Source: Nemertoderma westbladi (taxonomy: Eukaryota > Xenacoelomorpha > Nemertodermatida > Nemertodermatidae). Taken from it: 64,000 nt of DNA. The notes beneath the pieces are model-generated. The model saw only the letters and a program-made list of their open reading frames with translations, searched no databases and was not told the origin of the DNA. Positions 1 to 9,967 of the stretch are shown here, piece after piece; positions within the stretch are counted from its first letter, which is position 1; each line of letters begins with the position of its first letter. The stretch is taken from assembly GCA_032718475.1 (NCBI GenBank), contig JAUCBJ010003342.1, positions 1-64,000 on the forward strand, in the 5' to 3' direction. The translations under genes and the position numbers were made by a program.

Positions 1-308
1 AAAGAACCACGCTGCCAATGGCTGTTCCCATGTCAGCAACCAGCTGCTAGATGTCGTAATATGAATCATCACGGCTAAGCTGTGAAAGGTGGTTTGTGCA
101 TTACAAGTTTTTGTCTTACCATGTCCGCTAAAACACGTATATAGCAGAATGATTTTTATGTCCGTTAAAACACCTGTAAAGGTACCTTGCGGGCGAGGGG
201 AATATATATACAGTCAGAGAACCTTTTTTAGAGTATTCCAGCGCCTGGGGGAAACTGGATTGCGAAGCAAAGGGGCCAGTTATATCCCACAGAAGCTTTT
301 ACAACTCT
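1..308 (-). repeat. Degenerate LTR-like fragment related to the E2 LTR start
   Basis: Read on the minus strand, the end near 308 begins like the E2 LTR (TGTAAAAGCTT at 9968 and 27035). Upstream are degenerate copies of the 'tgtccgctaaaacacct' unit that is tandemly repeated at the start of that LTR. Similarity is patchy and the left part is out of the window, so this is a diverged relative or truncated copy, not a clean LTR. No gene is seen; short ORFs here follow the repeat. Confidence 0.4.
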
Positions 309-314
309 TCTAAA

Positions 315-476
315 CTAAGCCCTTGGGACGGACAGTGGAGTGGCTCGCGGTTATCGTTGTCGTTGTGTAGCTACATCGTTGGCGAAAAACACAGCGACGA
401 CGGTACATCGGCGCTGAGGACCTTGCACTGTCCGGGGGCCGTGAGGGGTAGGCAGCGACACCCGCTAGCCTAATTA
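315..476. repeat. Dispersed 162-bp repeat, copy a
   Basis: Closely matches 22651-22815, running from 'ctaagcccttggg' to 'cctaatta', with one 3-bp length difference in the middle. Here it precedes the gypsy leader; the other copy lies just upstream of the E2 exo/knuckle ORF. Both copies keep the same minus-strand frame open across the repeat. I do not recognise it; it may be a shared leader or a captured fragment. Confidence 0.7.
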
Positions 477-668
477 GAAAATACCGGTACCTATTCACAT
501 TCAGCAGTCAGGCGGTATTCCAGTCTGCCAGTATTCGATAACTACAGATTTTGGCTGATTTGCATGCAAAAGTTTTGCACATTTTTGCAAAATTTTTTCT
601 TTTCGGATTTTGCAAATTTTTTCGGATATTTAATTTCCTGAAATTTCTCTAATATTCAACAGTCAGAT

Positions 669-983
669 ATGCCTACTAAAGCTGAACTCGAAACCGAACT
701 GGAGGTTTTAAGAGAACAGTTGGCTGGTCGTGGTAATCCTGATCCCACCTCAGCTCTTCTACATGCTTTAGTTAAATCACAACGCGATTTGGCTGATTCC
801 TTAGCACAATCCCAAGCCCAAAATGCCCATCAATTTCAACAATTACTTGGTCAACCACATCAACCTGTAGTTCATCAGGCTGACTCAACCCCTCGTAATC
901 TTCAAATTAAAGCACCAATTGATTTAGAACCGGATTTCAGTTTAGCAAAATTTGAAACTTGGAAGTCGGTTTGGGCAGATTAG
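669..983 (+). pseudogene. gag: Gypsy-like Gag, N-terminal part
   Basis: An ORF of 104 codons starting MPTKAELETELEVLREQL, a probable short coiled coil, followed by a Gln-rich linker and the segment LAKFETWKSVWAD that looks like the start of a retrotransposon Gag capsid region. It stops at TAG (981-983). Two more stops follow in the same frame, while the Gag sequence continues in the +2 frame from about 1030. I infer a frameshift between about 983 and 1030. It could in principle be programmed, but the cluster of stops favours decay. Confidence 0.6.
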
Positions 984-1029
984 AATGGCTAGGGATAGGC
1001 AAATCTGTATTTTCAGGAGTTACCTTTCT

Positions 1030-4000
1030 ATAGGTATGCGCTCTACACTGGAACAAGTTATTGACATTCCTCCTGACACACATGATAATCCTTTAACAGT
1101 TCAGGTGTTAATAGATTGTATTCAAAGTTATTTTCGTGGTAAACGGAATATAGCCCTTGATTGTGTTCAGTTTGATAATAGGAAACAACGTCAAAGTGAA
1201 AATTTTGATAGCTACCTGGTTGCTATTAAAGATCTTGCTCGAGATGCTGATCTATGTCGTCATTGTTTCGATCGGCGGTTGACTACTCGAATTATGTCTG
1301 GTATTTCTTGCGAGGACACCAGATCTAAACTTCTTGCATTGACTCCATTTCCTTCGCTTGAAGATGCTGTAAATCTTTGTAGGTCTGAGGAATCAGCCCA
1401 AGCTGGAGTTCAGGATTTAAAAAACCCTTCAATCAACCAAGCTTCTCGACAATCTCGTTTTCACAACAAAAAGCCTTATAATTCCAGGCGCAACAATTCT
1501 TCTAAATCCAAATCCAGAAACAATTCTTCAACTACTGGCCCTATAGTTTGTTATGGTTGTGGTAAAACAGACCATAAACGCGCTGACTGTCCAGCAAGGA
1601 ACAAAGATTGTTCTTATTGTGGCAAGGAAGGCCACTTTGCCAATGTTTGTCGGTCTAAACAAAATAATTCGAATTCATCTTCAAAACCTAAGACAAAACC
1701 CATTAGCCGCATCACCCTCAATTTGGTTGGAAGCCATAATCGTCAAGCTCCGAAAGTATTTCTGAACTTCTGTCATATTGCAACAGGACATTTATTCGGT
1801 TCTCTCAAAGCAACTCCAGATACTGGTGCTGAGGCCACTGTTGCCGGCTTAGATTTTCTTCAGGCCCTTTCTATTGACAAAGAAAATTTACTTCCACCAG
1901 ACCATGATGATCTTTCTGCTGCTAATGGTAGTCTTCTTTCATGCATTGGTCTCCTCCACACCACAATTTCCTATGGTGAATATTCAACTGATGAGCTTAT
2001 CTGCATTTGTGAAGAAGTCGATGGAATTCTTTTGGCATGGTATACTTGTCAAAACCTAGGAATTATTTCAAGTTCATATCCAGAACCAGTGGCAGAAATT
2101 CAGTCTGTTGCTTCTTCTAATTCTTCTAATATGTCACCTATTGGTATTAAAAACTCAATTCCAACAACATCATTCAAGGTTGACTTCCATCTTTCTGATG
2201 AACCTTCGCCTTCAGAATGGGATACTGTTAAGCAGAAACTCATAAAGGCTTATTCTGATGTTTTTGACCAAGATGACAAACTTCGTCCAATGAATGGCCC
2301 ACCCATGACCATTTCATTAAAAGATGATGCCCAACCATATGCTATTCATACAGCCAGGCAACTTCCTTTAGCCATTAGAGACTGGGCTAAAGCTCGCTTA
2401 GAGAAAATGGTTGAACAAGGTATTATTTGTCCAGTTCTGGATAACGAACCAACTGATTGGGTCCATCCTTCCGATATCACTTCCGATATCACTTCTGATA
2501 TCACTTCCAATATCAATTCCGATATCACTTCCGATATCACTTCCAATATCACTTCTGATATCACTTCCGATATCACTTCTGATATCACTTCCGATATCAT
2601 TTCCAATATCACTTCCGATATCACTTCCGATATCACTTCTGATATCACTTCCGATATCATTTCCAATATCACTTCCGATATCACTTCTGATATCACTTCC
2701 GATATCATTTCCGATATCACTTCCGATATCACTTCTGATATCACTTCTGATATCATTTCCGATATCACTTCCGATATCACTTCCGATATCACTTCCGATA
2801 TCACTTCTGATATCACTTCCGATATCACTTCTGATATCACTTCTGATATCACTTCCGATATCATTTCCGATATCACTTCCGATATCACTTCCGATATCGA
2901 TTCGATTCCAGACGCACTTTCCCGTGCCCCTGTTTCGGATCCTACTCCAGAGGATATTCTTTGTGATACAGATGTCAATGACCATGTTTCCGCAGTCATT
3001 CGTCACATGTCTACCTCAATTGTTGTCTCTGATGCTCCAAGTCATCTCAAGGATTCATATATTGAGTCTATCCGATCATCTGCAAAGGATGATATTTCTT
3101 ACATGGCTTTGGTGGATGCTGTTATTTCTGGATTTCCCTCAACATCCACACAATGTTCTGTGCACATACGCCCATTCTGGAATGTGCGACATCAGTTATC
3201 TTGTGAAGATAATCTTCTTTTATTAGGTTCCCGGATTGTAATTCCATCTTCCCTCCGCAAGGATGTCCTGAAGCACCTTCATGATGCTCATCAGGGCATT
3301 GAACGTTCTAAGAGGAGAGCTAGGCAAACTGTATTCTGGCCTGGTATCAATAGCGATATTACAAACATAGTCAATTCTTGTCCCCAGTGTCAACTTTATC
3401 AACCAAGTTTACCTAAAGAGTCTCTCCAAAGCGACCCTCATCCATGTCTTCCAATGGAGGATTGCTCTGCTGATCTTTTCTACTTCAGCACCTGGTCATA
3501 CCTGGTTTATGTCGATAGATATTCTGGGTGGCCATACGTTCATTCTTGGCGTGCCGATCCTTCCAGCTCTCAAGTTATTTCAGCTCTTCGAGGATGGTTC
3601 AAAGATTTCGGTATTCCAAAACGCCTTCGTTCTGATGGTGGTACACAATTTAATTCAGCACGTTATCATGATTTCTTATCCGAATGGAATATCATCCCTG
3701 AGTATTCTACTCCTGAGTATCCTCAGTCTAATGGCCATGCAGAGGGGGCTGTAAAGGCCATGAAATCATTGATAAAAAAGTTAGATGTCAAAGGAGATCT
3801 AAACTCTACTTGCTTTGTTCGTGGTTTGCTGGAATGGAGAAATACTCCTAAAGAACATGGTATGTCTCCAGCTCAACTGTTGTTCGGTAGATCCCTCCGT
3901 TCTACTATACCAGCTCATTCGTCCACACTGGCAGGTGATTCATTCCCTATCCCTGGTCCTTCAACGTCTTCAGCAACTGAATCCTATTATAATGATCATG

Positions 4001-4290
4001 CTCACGACTTAACCCCGATTCCTATTGGTTCCCGAGTTTGCATCCAGAGTGCACATTCCAAACTATGGAACAAATCTGGTATCGTCCTTTCCCGTGGTAC
4101 TAGGCAAGATTACCGGATAGAACTAGACAATGGTCGGGTGTATTGGAGAAATCGTCGTTATCTACGTTCCATCCCAGATGACTCTTCTCTTCGTGATATA
4201 ACGCCTCAAAAACATGTACAGTTCGCTGATGATCTTCCCAGGCGCAGTTCGAGAACTCACAAGCAACCAGCAAGATTCGGAGTTCAATGA
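1030..4290 (+). pseudogene. pol: Gypsy-like Gag-Pol without RT and RNase H
   Basis: Open for about 1,100 codons. Order: Gag capsid C-part; two canonical CCHC knuckles (CYGCGKTDHKRADC and CSYCGKEGHFANVC, 1549-1650); aspartic protease motif PDTGAEATV near 1815; the lead-in to RT (ARQLPLAIRDWAKARLEKM) ending at EPTDWVHP near 2468; the 12-bp repeat array; then SIPDALSRAP, which normally ends RNase H. The integrase follows, with an HHCC zinc finger (HLHDAHQG...CPQC, about 3270-3390). Its DDE core has Asp in SADLF (about 3470), Asp in LRSDGG (about 3630) and Glu in GHAEGAV (about 3740). A basic C-terminal tail follows. RT fingers/palm (the YxDD box) and RNase H are absent, yet the frame stays open through the junctions. 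Confidence 0.85.
2467..2902 (+). repeat. In-frame 12-bp tandem array (gatatcacttcc)n inside gypsy pol
   Basis: About 36 units of 12 bp, each starting GATATC with ACTTCC, ACTTCT or ATTTCC variants. In the pol frame it encodes repeated SDIT, occasionally SNIT or SDII. Because 12 is divisible by 3, copy-number change cannot break the frame. Both junctions lie in pol sequence: conserved pre-RT on the left, the terminal RNase H box on the right. Confidence 0.95.
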
Positions 4291-4350
4291 ACTGACCTAT
4301 TGGTGGTGGTTGGATTTTTTTTTTCAGTACAAATGTCTCCTACATTGTTC

Positions 4351-4361
4351 TTGGGGGAGAT
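4351..4361 (+). promoter_or_regulatory. Polypurine tract of the gypsy-like element
   Basis: TTGGGGGAGA is followed directly by TGTTAGATTATG, the expected layout of a plus-strand primer site abutting the 3' LTR. It lies 60 bp beyond the pol stop. Confidence 0.7.
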
Positions 4362-4661
4362 GTTAGATTATGTATTGTTAGGGCTCTAGTAGACCCTGGC
4401 TTGGTGGTGGTTAGATCCAACCTACTGGTCTTTTAGCTACCGGTCCTCTTCTGGTATTCCGGTATTCAGTCTTTCCTATCTTCTAGGTCTGTAGGTACAG
4501 TAACCGTTACCGGTACCTACGGTACTGCTGTACTGATGTGCTTTAAGGTGGTGGGTGTGTTCGTTGGTCTGTTGGTTCATATTATTGTTTGATATGCTGT
4601 TCTGTATGTCGACCATTAATAAACTGATGCAGCTGGTATTCATTTATTTCCGATCCCAATA
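4361..4661 (+). repeat. Gypsy-like 3' LTR
   Basis: Begins TGTTAGATT right after the purine tract. Contains a possible polyadenylation signal in 'ccattaataaactg' near 4617. The right boundary is inferred from where E1 LTR homology resumes at 4662; a terminal CA is not evident, so the end is approximate. No second copy is found in this window. Confidence 0.6.
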
Positions 4662-5219
4662 AGTAGTATACCGCTTACCAGATCCTAGTAACGATGTATC
4701 TTACTGTAAGACTCTAGTAATGAAACGGGCTCGTACAGTATCTGACAACAAATCCCAGTCCAGGATATCTAAACAAACAGATACAATACACAAACTACTA
4801 CTGGCGAGGAGCAGAGCCTGGTGTCTATTCTATGTACGTGAGCGGGTCTAATGCCTACGAACTAGACAAAAGGATACCTGTCCTCTAACCGGTATGGCAG
4901 ATGTACAGTTACAGTAACAGACCAAACTCACGGGAAAACAATCCCCGCGCAGCGAATCCTAACTATCGCTGACAGTCCTAAATACAGTAACTTGCCGCAG
5001 TGTGATTTATATGGTTTATATACGAGCTAGGTGGGTTACGGACCTAGCGTAACAATACTGATCTCCCTGTCTGAATCAGTCTAAAAGGGGTCGTGCCTAA
5101 TGTAACAATACTGATCCCCCTGTACGAAATCAGTCTAAAAAGGGTCGTACCTAATGTAACAATACTGCTGCTCTAGGCAAACAACAGTTAATAACGAAAA
5201 TGAAATACTCCCTTGCCGT

Positions 5220-6129
5220 TGTCACAAGGAAATCAGCCCCCCCTAGAATATGCCCCCCGGGGCATTATTTCCTAGGATATTATGTCCCCCCGGGCAATTT
5301 TTCCTAGGAAATTTAGCCCGGGGGGGCATTTTCTCCTTAGGAAATAATGCCTCCCCTCAGGAAAATTAGCCCCCCTCAAAACTCAGAAAACTGGTACGAT
5401 ACCGGTCTGCTGGTAGCCACTTTTAATCTACCAACTGCAGAACTTGTAATAGTTGGAAGAATAGTACGGTACCGGTCTGCCGGTAGGTAAGCAGGTAAGG
5501 TAGTAAGGGATGTAGAACAGCATACTGAAGTATCTAAGTCAGTAGGCTACTGTAGTAAGTACTGGTATAGCAGCAGTGCGAGTGTGTGGTGTTGTGTGGG
5601 CGCCGAGCAGCTCCAAGCTTTTTTAAGTCTGTAACCTGCTCCTTTCCCTGATTTGGTAAAGTGATTGTTTATTATTTTGGTTAGAAAATCCCGCCTCTGT
5701 AACCTGCTCCTTTCTCTCAATTGGTAATGTTATCGTTTATTGTTTTGGTTAGAAAATCCCGTCTCTGTAACCTGCTCCTTTCCCTGATTTGCTAAAGTGA
5801 CTGTTTATTGTTTTGGTTAGAAAATCCCGCCTCTGTAACCTGCTCCTTTCCCTCAATTAGTTAAATGATCGTTTATTGTTTTGGTTAGAAAGGCATGCCT
5901 CTGTAACCTGCTCCTTTCCTTCATTTGGTAAAGTGACTGTTTATTGTTTTGTATAATTTTTGTAAGTTTTAGTAGTAATAAGTTTTGTTTATTGTATAAT
6001 TCAGGGGGGGGGCATAATTTCCTAAGGGGGGCATTTTTTCCTAGGGAAATTTGCCCGGGGGGGCATTTTTTCCTAGGAAAATATGCCCCCCAGGGCACAT
6101 TTCCCGGGGGGGCATATTTTCCTGTTACA
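5220..6129. mobile_element. 910-bp TIR element (non-autonomous DNA transposon) in the E1 LTR
   Basis: Comparison with the uninterrupted LTR copy near 41150 defines the insertion. Ends are TGTCACAAGGAAA and, inverted, TGTAACAGGAAAA, with a 4-bp CCGT duplication at 5216-5219 and 6130-6133. Both subterminal regions contain arrays of CCTAGG and GGGG/CCCC palindromes; the middle holds a tandem array of about 67 bp per unit. No transposase ORF is present. The superfamily is not certain. Confidence 0.75.
5628..5960. repeat. Tandem repeat of about 67 bp, five copies
   Basis: Units begin 'ctgtaacctgctcctttcc' near 5629, 5697, 5765, 5834 and 5900 and end 'ggttagaaaatcccgcct'. They lie inside the 910-bp TIR element and are non-coding. 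Confidence 0.85.
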
Positions 6130-6173
6130 CCGTAACTAAATATCAGATCCTAATTTTACAAACTTACCAAAAG

Positions 6174-7108
6174 TGTACTGGTCAGTACCTTATTTCATAT
6201 AATTGACTGCGCAACATATTAATTTTACACATACAGAATATATTGCATTCCGTTCTGCAGTTGCTTACCATTGTTATACTTATCAGAGGGAGAAATGTTT
6301 ATTGGCCAGTTGATTCAAAACGCTAATAGGATATGAGGTTGTTATATTGCTAGGCTGTAGGCTACAGTGAACATGTGTTTGCTTAGTTAAGAGTCGTAGC
6401 GTATTCTGATTGGTTAGTTAGTTTATATTTCCCTATTGTAATAATTGTAGATGCCATATAGTTGATTATACGCGGTATATAAACCCGAGAAATATTGCAA
6501 TATGCAGTGTGTGTAGCATTCTTCTAATATTTTACAGTACCTGCAGTTTTGTCTGTGATGTGAGCAATATTTAGATTATATTTTACTCGGTGTGCCTGGA
6601 CTACTTATGTGATTTAATGTGTTGTAGTGTACAAGTACTCGATATTTCGTGAATATTTTATTGTGCATTGCGTTTGATAACTGCAACTACAAACAGGATT
6701 AAAGCCGTTGGGACCAGTTTCAATAATCGTAGCGTTACCCTATTAGAGCTGTAAGTATATCCTTATATTAATTCTATATTAGACGTTATTCAATATAATA
6801 TTACTATTCATGTTATATTTATGTACATTCAACCACGTTTTCAGCCGCCATTAGTTATCCAGCCCGTGTCCCTAGTATCACTTTATCTAAATGTCCCCAC
6901 ATCAAAGATAGACCGCTATATTTCCCTTTCTGATCCCGTTGTTGTCTTAAGTCACTGCCACACTCAACCCGACTCAACTCTACCCTATACCCCAAACACA
7001 CATTTATTGTCAGACCAGTCCGAGTCTTTGTGCTTCACCCTAAGCTACCATTTTATATCTTACTTACTTACTGGTAGCTACAATAGTGGGTCGCCACTAT
7101 TGGCTACA
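6174..7108. mobile_element. Solo LTR, 935 bp, with 5-bp target duplication
   Basis: Absent from the intact E1 LTR copy at the equivalent site near 41195. Starts TGTACTGGTC, ends GGCTACA, and is flanked by AAAAG at 6169-6173 and 7109-7113. TG...CA ends plus a 5-bp duplication are what an LTR retrotransposon leaves after LTR-LTR recombination. A TATA-like 'ggtatataaaccc' near 6475 could be its promoter. The internal ORF reading across 6821-7141 leaves the LTR and is not a gene. Confidence 0.75.
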
Positions 7109-8434
7109 AAAAGTAAGATAAATACATTCTGCCTAAAGTAATCTAAAGTGCACTACTGTATCTAGTAGAACTCTAAGGGTAAATATGTTTTAGGGCGTGT
7201 GTGTGTGTGTTACAATAAAACAATTTTGGTGTATATCATTTACTAGGTTTTAGTAATTCTCTGACCGAAACAATACCGTGCGCTAGCTACTAAAATAAGC
7301 TAGTCGCGTTTTGTAGAACTTTATACTTACAAATGACGTCAAAGCTCTCTCCTTCCTATCCACATCTCAACTGGGCAACCACGGTGTTAGTAACTACACC
7401 CGTGATCGGCACAAATACCAGATTCTGGTTGTAAGATAAGAAATAGGGATTAATTGCTACCGTATGTTAGCTGATCTGGTATACAAATTTGATTCTAGAA
7501 CTTTGTTGCTGCGGTAGTTAGCAGCAAATACCTATCAGTACGTGGCTAGGCGCGGTAGGATATTAATAAACCTCCCTAGGCCAAGCGGTGTGCCGTTAGC
7601 AGAAATACTCCTTGCCTGATCAAATAACTAACTTCAGGCAGGGGGGGGGGGGGGGGGGGGGGGTACTAATGTATATTCTACAAAGCGAACCGGTATACCA
7701 AATGGTCAGTACTGCGAATCACTAAATTATGGAACATATGCTGTCTGTACCTAATATGTACTCGCGTACTGACGGACGGCAATAATTCGCACCTGCGAGG
7801 TATACAGGTAACCCAGGGATTCGTACTACTGAAAGGGGGGGTTCTGCCTAGAATATAGTTATTTGATCCTAAATTTGCAGCGTCCCAGGACGGCGTCACG
7901 CTTACCCTGATCTATAGGTCTTACGTCGGGCAAGGGCGTCAAACAAAGTCTTACCTTCCTCATAAAGCGGGCGCTGCATAGCAAGGCGGAGTATTTCGAA
8001 GGGCGAAGGGGGTGCGCGGTCTAAGCTAATGTGGGCGCTAGCGTGTTGTGGACATATTTTCCCTGCGTTGCTGACAGCCTAACGGTCTAGGCGGCCATCT
8101 TCCCAATGCTTGGTTGTCCCAAAGTTGGACGTTCAGAAAAGTGCATGTTCAGAAGTTTTATAGTATATTTACAGTTTACAAAACTTTATCAAACAGAATT
8201 GCCAAATAGTTTCAACAAGAAACATGTAAAAGTCTGAAGTAACAAGTTAAACCAAGTGGAATAAGGAAGTTAACTAAGTTTTAACGAAGTAAGAAGTGAT
8301 AACCGAAGGCAAACCAGCCCTTTATATACTAAATGCCCTATGATTGGCCCAACTAATGGTTCCATGTGTTGTACGCACCTCATTGGTTTATCAATTTGTA
8401 TCAAATGAAAATAAATTGCCCCAAAATGCAAATT

Positions 8435-8511
8435 TCCCGACTGGGATTCGAACTCGTAACCTATATGTAATGCAACCAACGCCTTAACCATCTGACCACT
8501 ACGCCACGAGA
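8435..8511 (-). other. tRNA-like sequence (Pol III A and B boxes) in the E1 LTR, left copy
   Basis: On the minus strand it carries an A-box-like TGGCGTAGTGG, GGTTAAGGCGTTGG typical of Ser/Leu-type D and anticodon arms, and a B box GTTCGAATCC. The anticodon and T stems pair poorly, so it is a tRNA-derived element rather than a working tRNA. It lies about 130 bp inside the LTR start, in the sense direction of E1, and recurs in the other LTR. Confidence 0.6.
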
Positions 8512-8644
8512 TTAACTACGGGTTTTATGTGTACTAATAAGAATAGGCATTTTACATTACTGTAACTTAATCAAAATGCGTCGGATTTTCGAAAGTTTTA
8601 ACGTTTATACTAGAAATGCTATCCTATAGTGAAATAATTCATCA

Positions 8645-8653
8645 CCGCTCCAT
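8645..8653 (-). promoter_or_regulatory. E1 polypurine tract
   Basis: On the minus strand ATGGAGCGG directly precedes the LTR start TGATGAATT. E2 has the near-identical GGGAGCGG before its own 3' LTR, supporting kinship and the assigned direction. Confidence 0.7.
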
Positions 8654-9120
8654 GAAAACAGTAAGTAAGACTGTTTTCACCAATCGAAATACAAACTATT
8701 TACAAATACTTCTAAATCTACTGGTGGGGCCTAAAATATAAAATAATCACTATCTAATTATTGCATACTTAATATTGCAGGTATGACATAAATACAATCC
8801 ATCATACATACAAAATACAAATTTACCAATCAACTTTAGTGCATAAAATACAAAAAAGGCTTTCGGTTATCAAGATAAACAAATTAAACGAATCAGAACA
8901 AAATAAATCAAAACAAATCGAACAAATAATTTCAAATCTTTCAATAAGTTTAATATATTGTAAAAAAAACATAATAAATTCACTAAATTAAATCAGTCCA
9001 AATATAAAATAAACATAATGCGCTAATAATCTTTCAAATAAGTCTTAAAGTGTCCCCCTGACGATCTGAAAAGTTCGTCCTGCTGGTCTGGATATCTTCT
9101 CCTGAGCACTAATTGCTAAC

Positions 9121-9140
9121 GGTAGGCTCGCAAGCCTTCC
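9121..9140. repeat. 20-bp palindrome P1 (GGTAGGCTCGCAAGCCTTCC)
   Basis: One of nine near-identical palindromes, all within E1. This one is in the 3' untranslated region and marks the left side of the AT minisatellite. Confidence 0.9.
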
Positions 9141-9273
9141 TTCTCTATCTCGCTCCTCCAAAACCAACGTCCGATATAAAATCCCAAATATAATATCTAA
9201 ATATAAATGTCCAAATATAATATCCCAAATATAAACATCCAAATATAAAATGTCCAATATAATATCCCAAATC

Positions 9274-9293
9274 GGTAGGCTCGCAAGCCTTCC
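9274..9293. repeat. 20-bp palindrome P2
   Basis: Same sequence as P1, at the right side of the AT minisatellite, about 15 bp beyond the stop of the exo/knuckle ORF. Confidence 0.9.
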
Positions 9294-9308
9294 TTTCTTC
9301 TCGCTTTC

Positions 9309-9967
9309 CTATTCCTTGGCCGAACGGGCTCGTCCACGCCCTCTAGTACGACTGGGTGGTGGTCGAGGTCGAACTGGACTCGGACTTCGGTGTCGAGTTG
9401 TCGGTGGTTCCAAAACGCTAGGAAAGGGGACGACGGGAGTTTCGCACATCCGTCGTGCGCTCAGTCCTCTAAATCCTCATCCGATTCCAATCGTCGACTT
9501 AACATCGGATCGAGTTTCTATAACGCTGGGAGGAAGTCGAAAGGGTGGGACTGTTCCGTCCGTTGACACCTTGCTCACTGACGTCGTTTGAATCCTAATG
9601 GGTTCCGGCAAAGCGTATCCTGTCCCTCCGTGTGGTTCTCTAGCAAGGGAAACCGTGCCCCGAGTCATCCGGATTTATGACTTCGATGTCGTCCTCTCGG
9701 CGACATTTACTACTTTCTTTATCTCTTGTCCGGCCTTTTGGGCTCTAAGTATACGAAGTTGCGGATCATCCTGTGGGTGACGCATCTTTTCAGCTAACGG
9801 CGTGGCTTTGAAGCCAGTCTCACGCAAAACGTTGGTCTTGTCTAGAATACACGAGGTTACGCGTTTGTGATAAAATGCGCTCCTGTATGCCCAAGCTATC
9901 GAATGCCAGGCTCCTCGATTCCGCTGTTCAACTCGCAATTTGTCGAATTCCCCGGCGGTAATCTTGT
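9309..9967 (-). pseudogene. E1 exo/knuckle ORF, C-terminal end (severed by E2)
   Basis: On the minus strand the frame that ends at 28208 picks up again at 9967, once the shared CTTGT duplication is counted only once. It is basic (for example VEQRNRGAWHSIAWAY, about 9880-9930) and ends in a Pro/Arg-rich tail with RSAKE before TAG at 9309. The E2 copy ends similarly with a Ser/Pro-rich stretch and RTKE. Two in-frame stops (9675 and 9477) show decay. No domain is recognised in this tail. Confidence 0.65.
9963..9967. repeat. Target-site duplication of E2, left (CTTGT)
   Basis: Directly precedes the left LTR and is repeated directly after the right LTR at 28203-28207. Five bases is the usual duplication size for BEL/Pao integrases. 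Confidence 0.9.

Larger units (their letters stand above)
477..4661 (+). mobile_element. Ty3/gypsy-like LTR retrotransposon, defective, 5' LTR not found
   Basis: Leader (477-668), gag with two CCHC knuckles, DTG protease, the very start of RT, an in-frame 12-bp repeat array replacing RT and RNase H, integrase, purine tract and one LTR. The right end is placed at 4661 because E1 LTR sequence resumes at 4662. No sequence in 1-668 matches the 3' LTR, so the 5' LTR is deleted, replaced or outside the window. The copy lacks reverse transcriptase and could only move with proteins supplied in trans. Confidence 0.8.
4662..8644 (-). repeat. E1 3' LTR (left copy), truncated and carrying two insertions
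   Basis: Three blocks (4662-5219, 6130-6173 and 7109-8644) align in order with 40651-42780 in the same orientation, giving about 2.13 kb without insertions. On the minus strand the LTR starts TGATGAATTATTTC at 8644, directly after a purine tract (8645-8653). The far end is cut at 4662 by the gypsy-like element, so the original terminus and outer target duplication are lost. It contains a tRNA-like sequence and a poly-G tract near 7640. Confidence 0.8.
8654..9308 (-). other. E1 3' untranslated region
   Basis: Lies between the end of the exo/knuckle ORF and the purine tract. AT-rich, no credible ORF. Contains two copies of the 20-bp palindrome (9121 and 9274) bracketing a short AT minisatellite of 'atccaaatataa'-like units (about 9165-9273). 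Confidence 0.6.

Noticed and set aside
2346-3226. Three long ORFs overlapping the 12-bp array on other frames
   Set aside because: Shadows of the (gatatcacttcc)n array inside pol; a 12-bp repeat keeps every frame open unless a stop is in the unit.
7640-7663. Long poly-G tracts as G-quadruplex regulatory sites
   Set aside because: The tract length differs between LTR copies and homopolymers are error-prone in assembly; no functional inference is safe.
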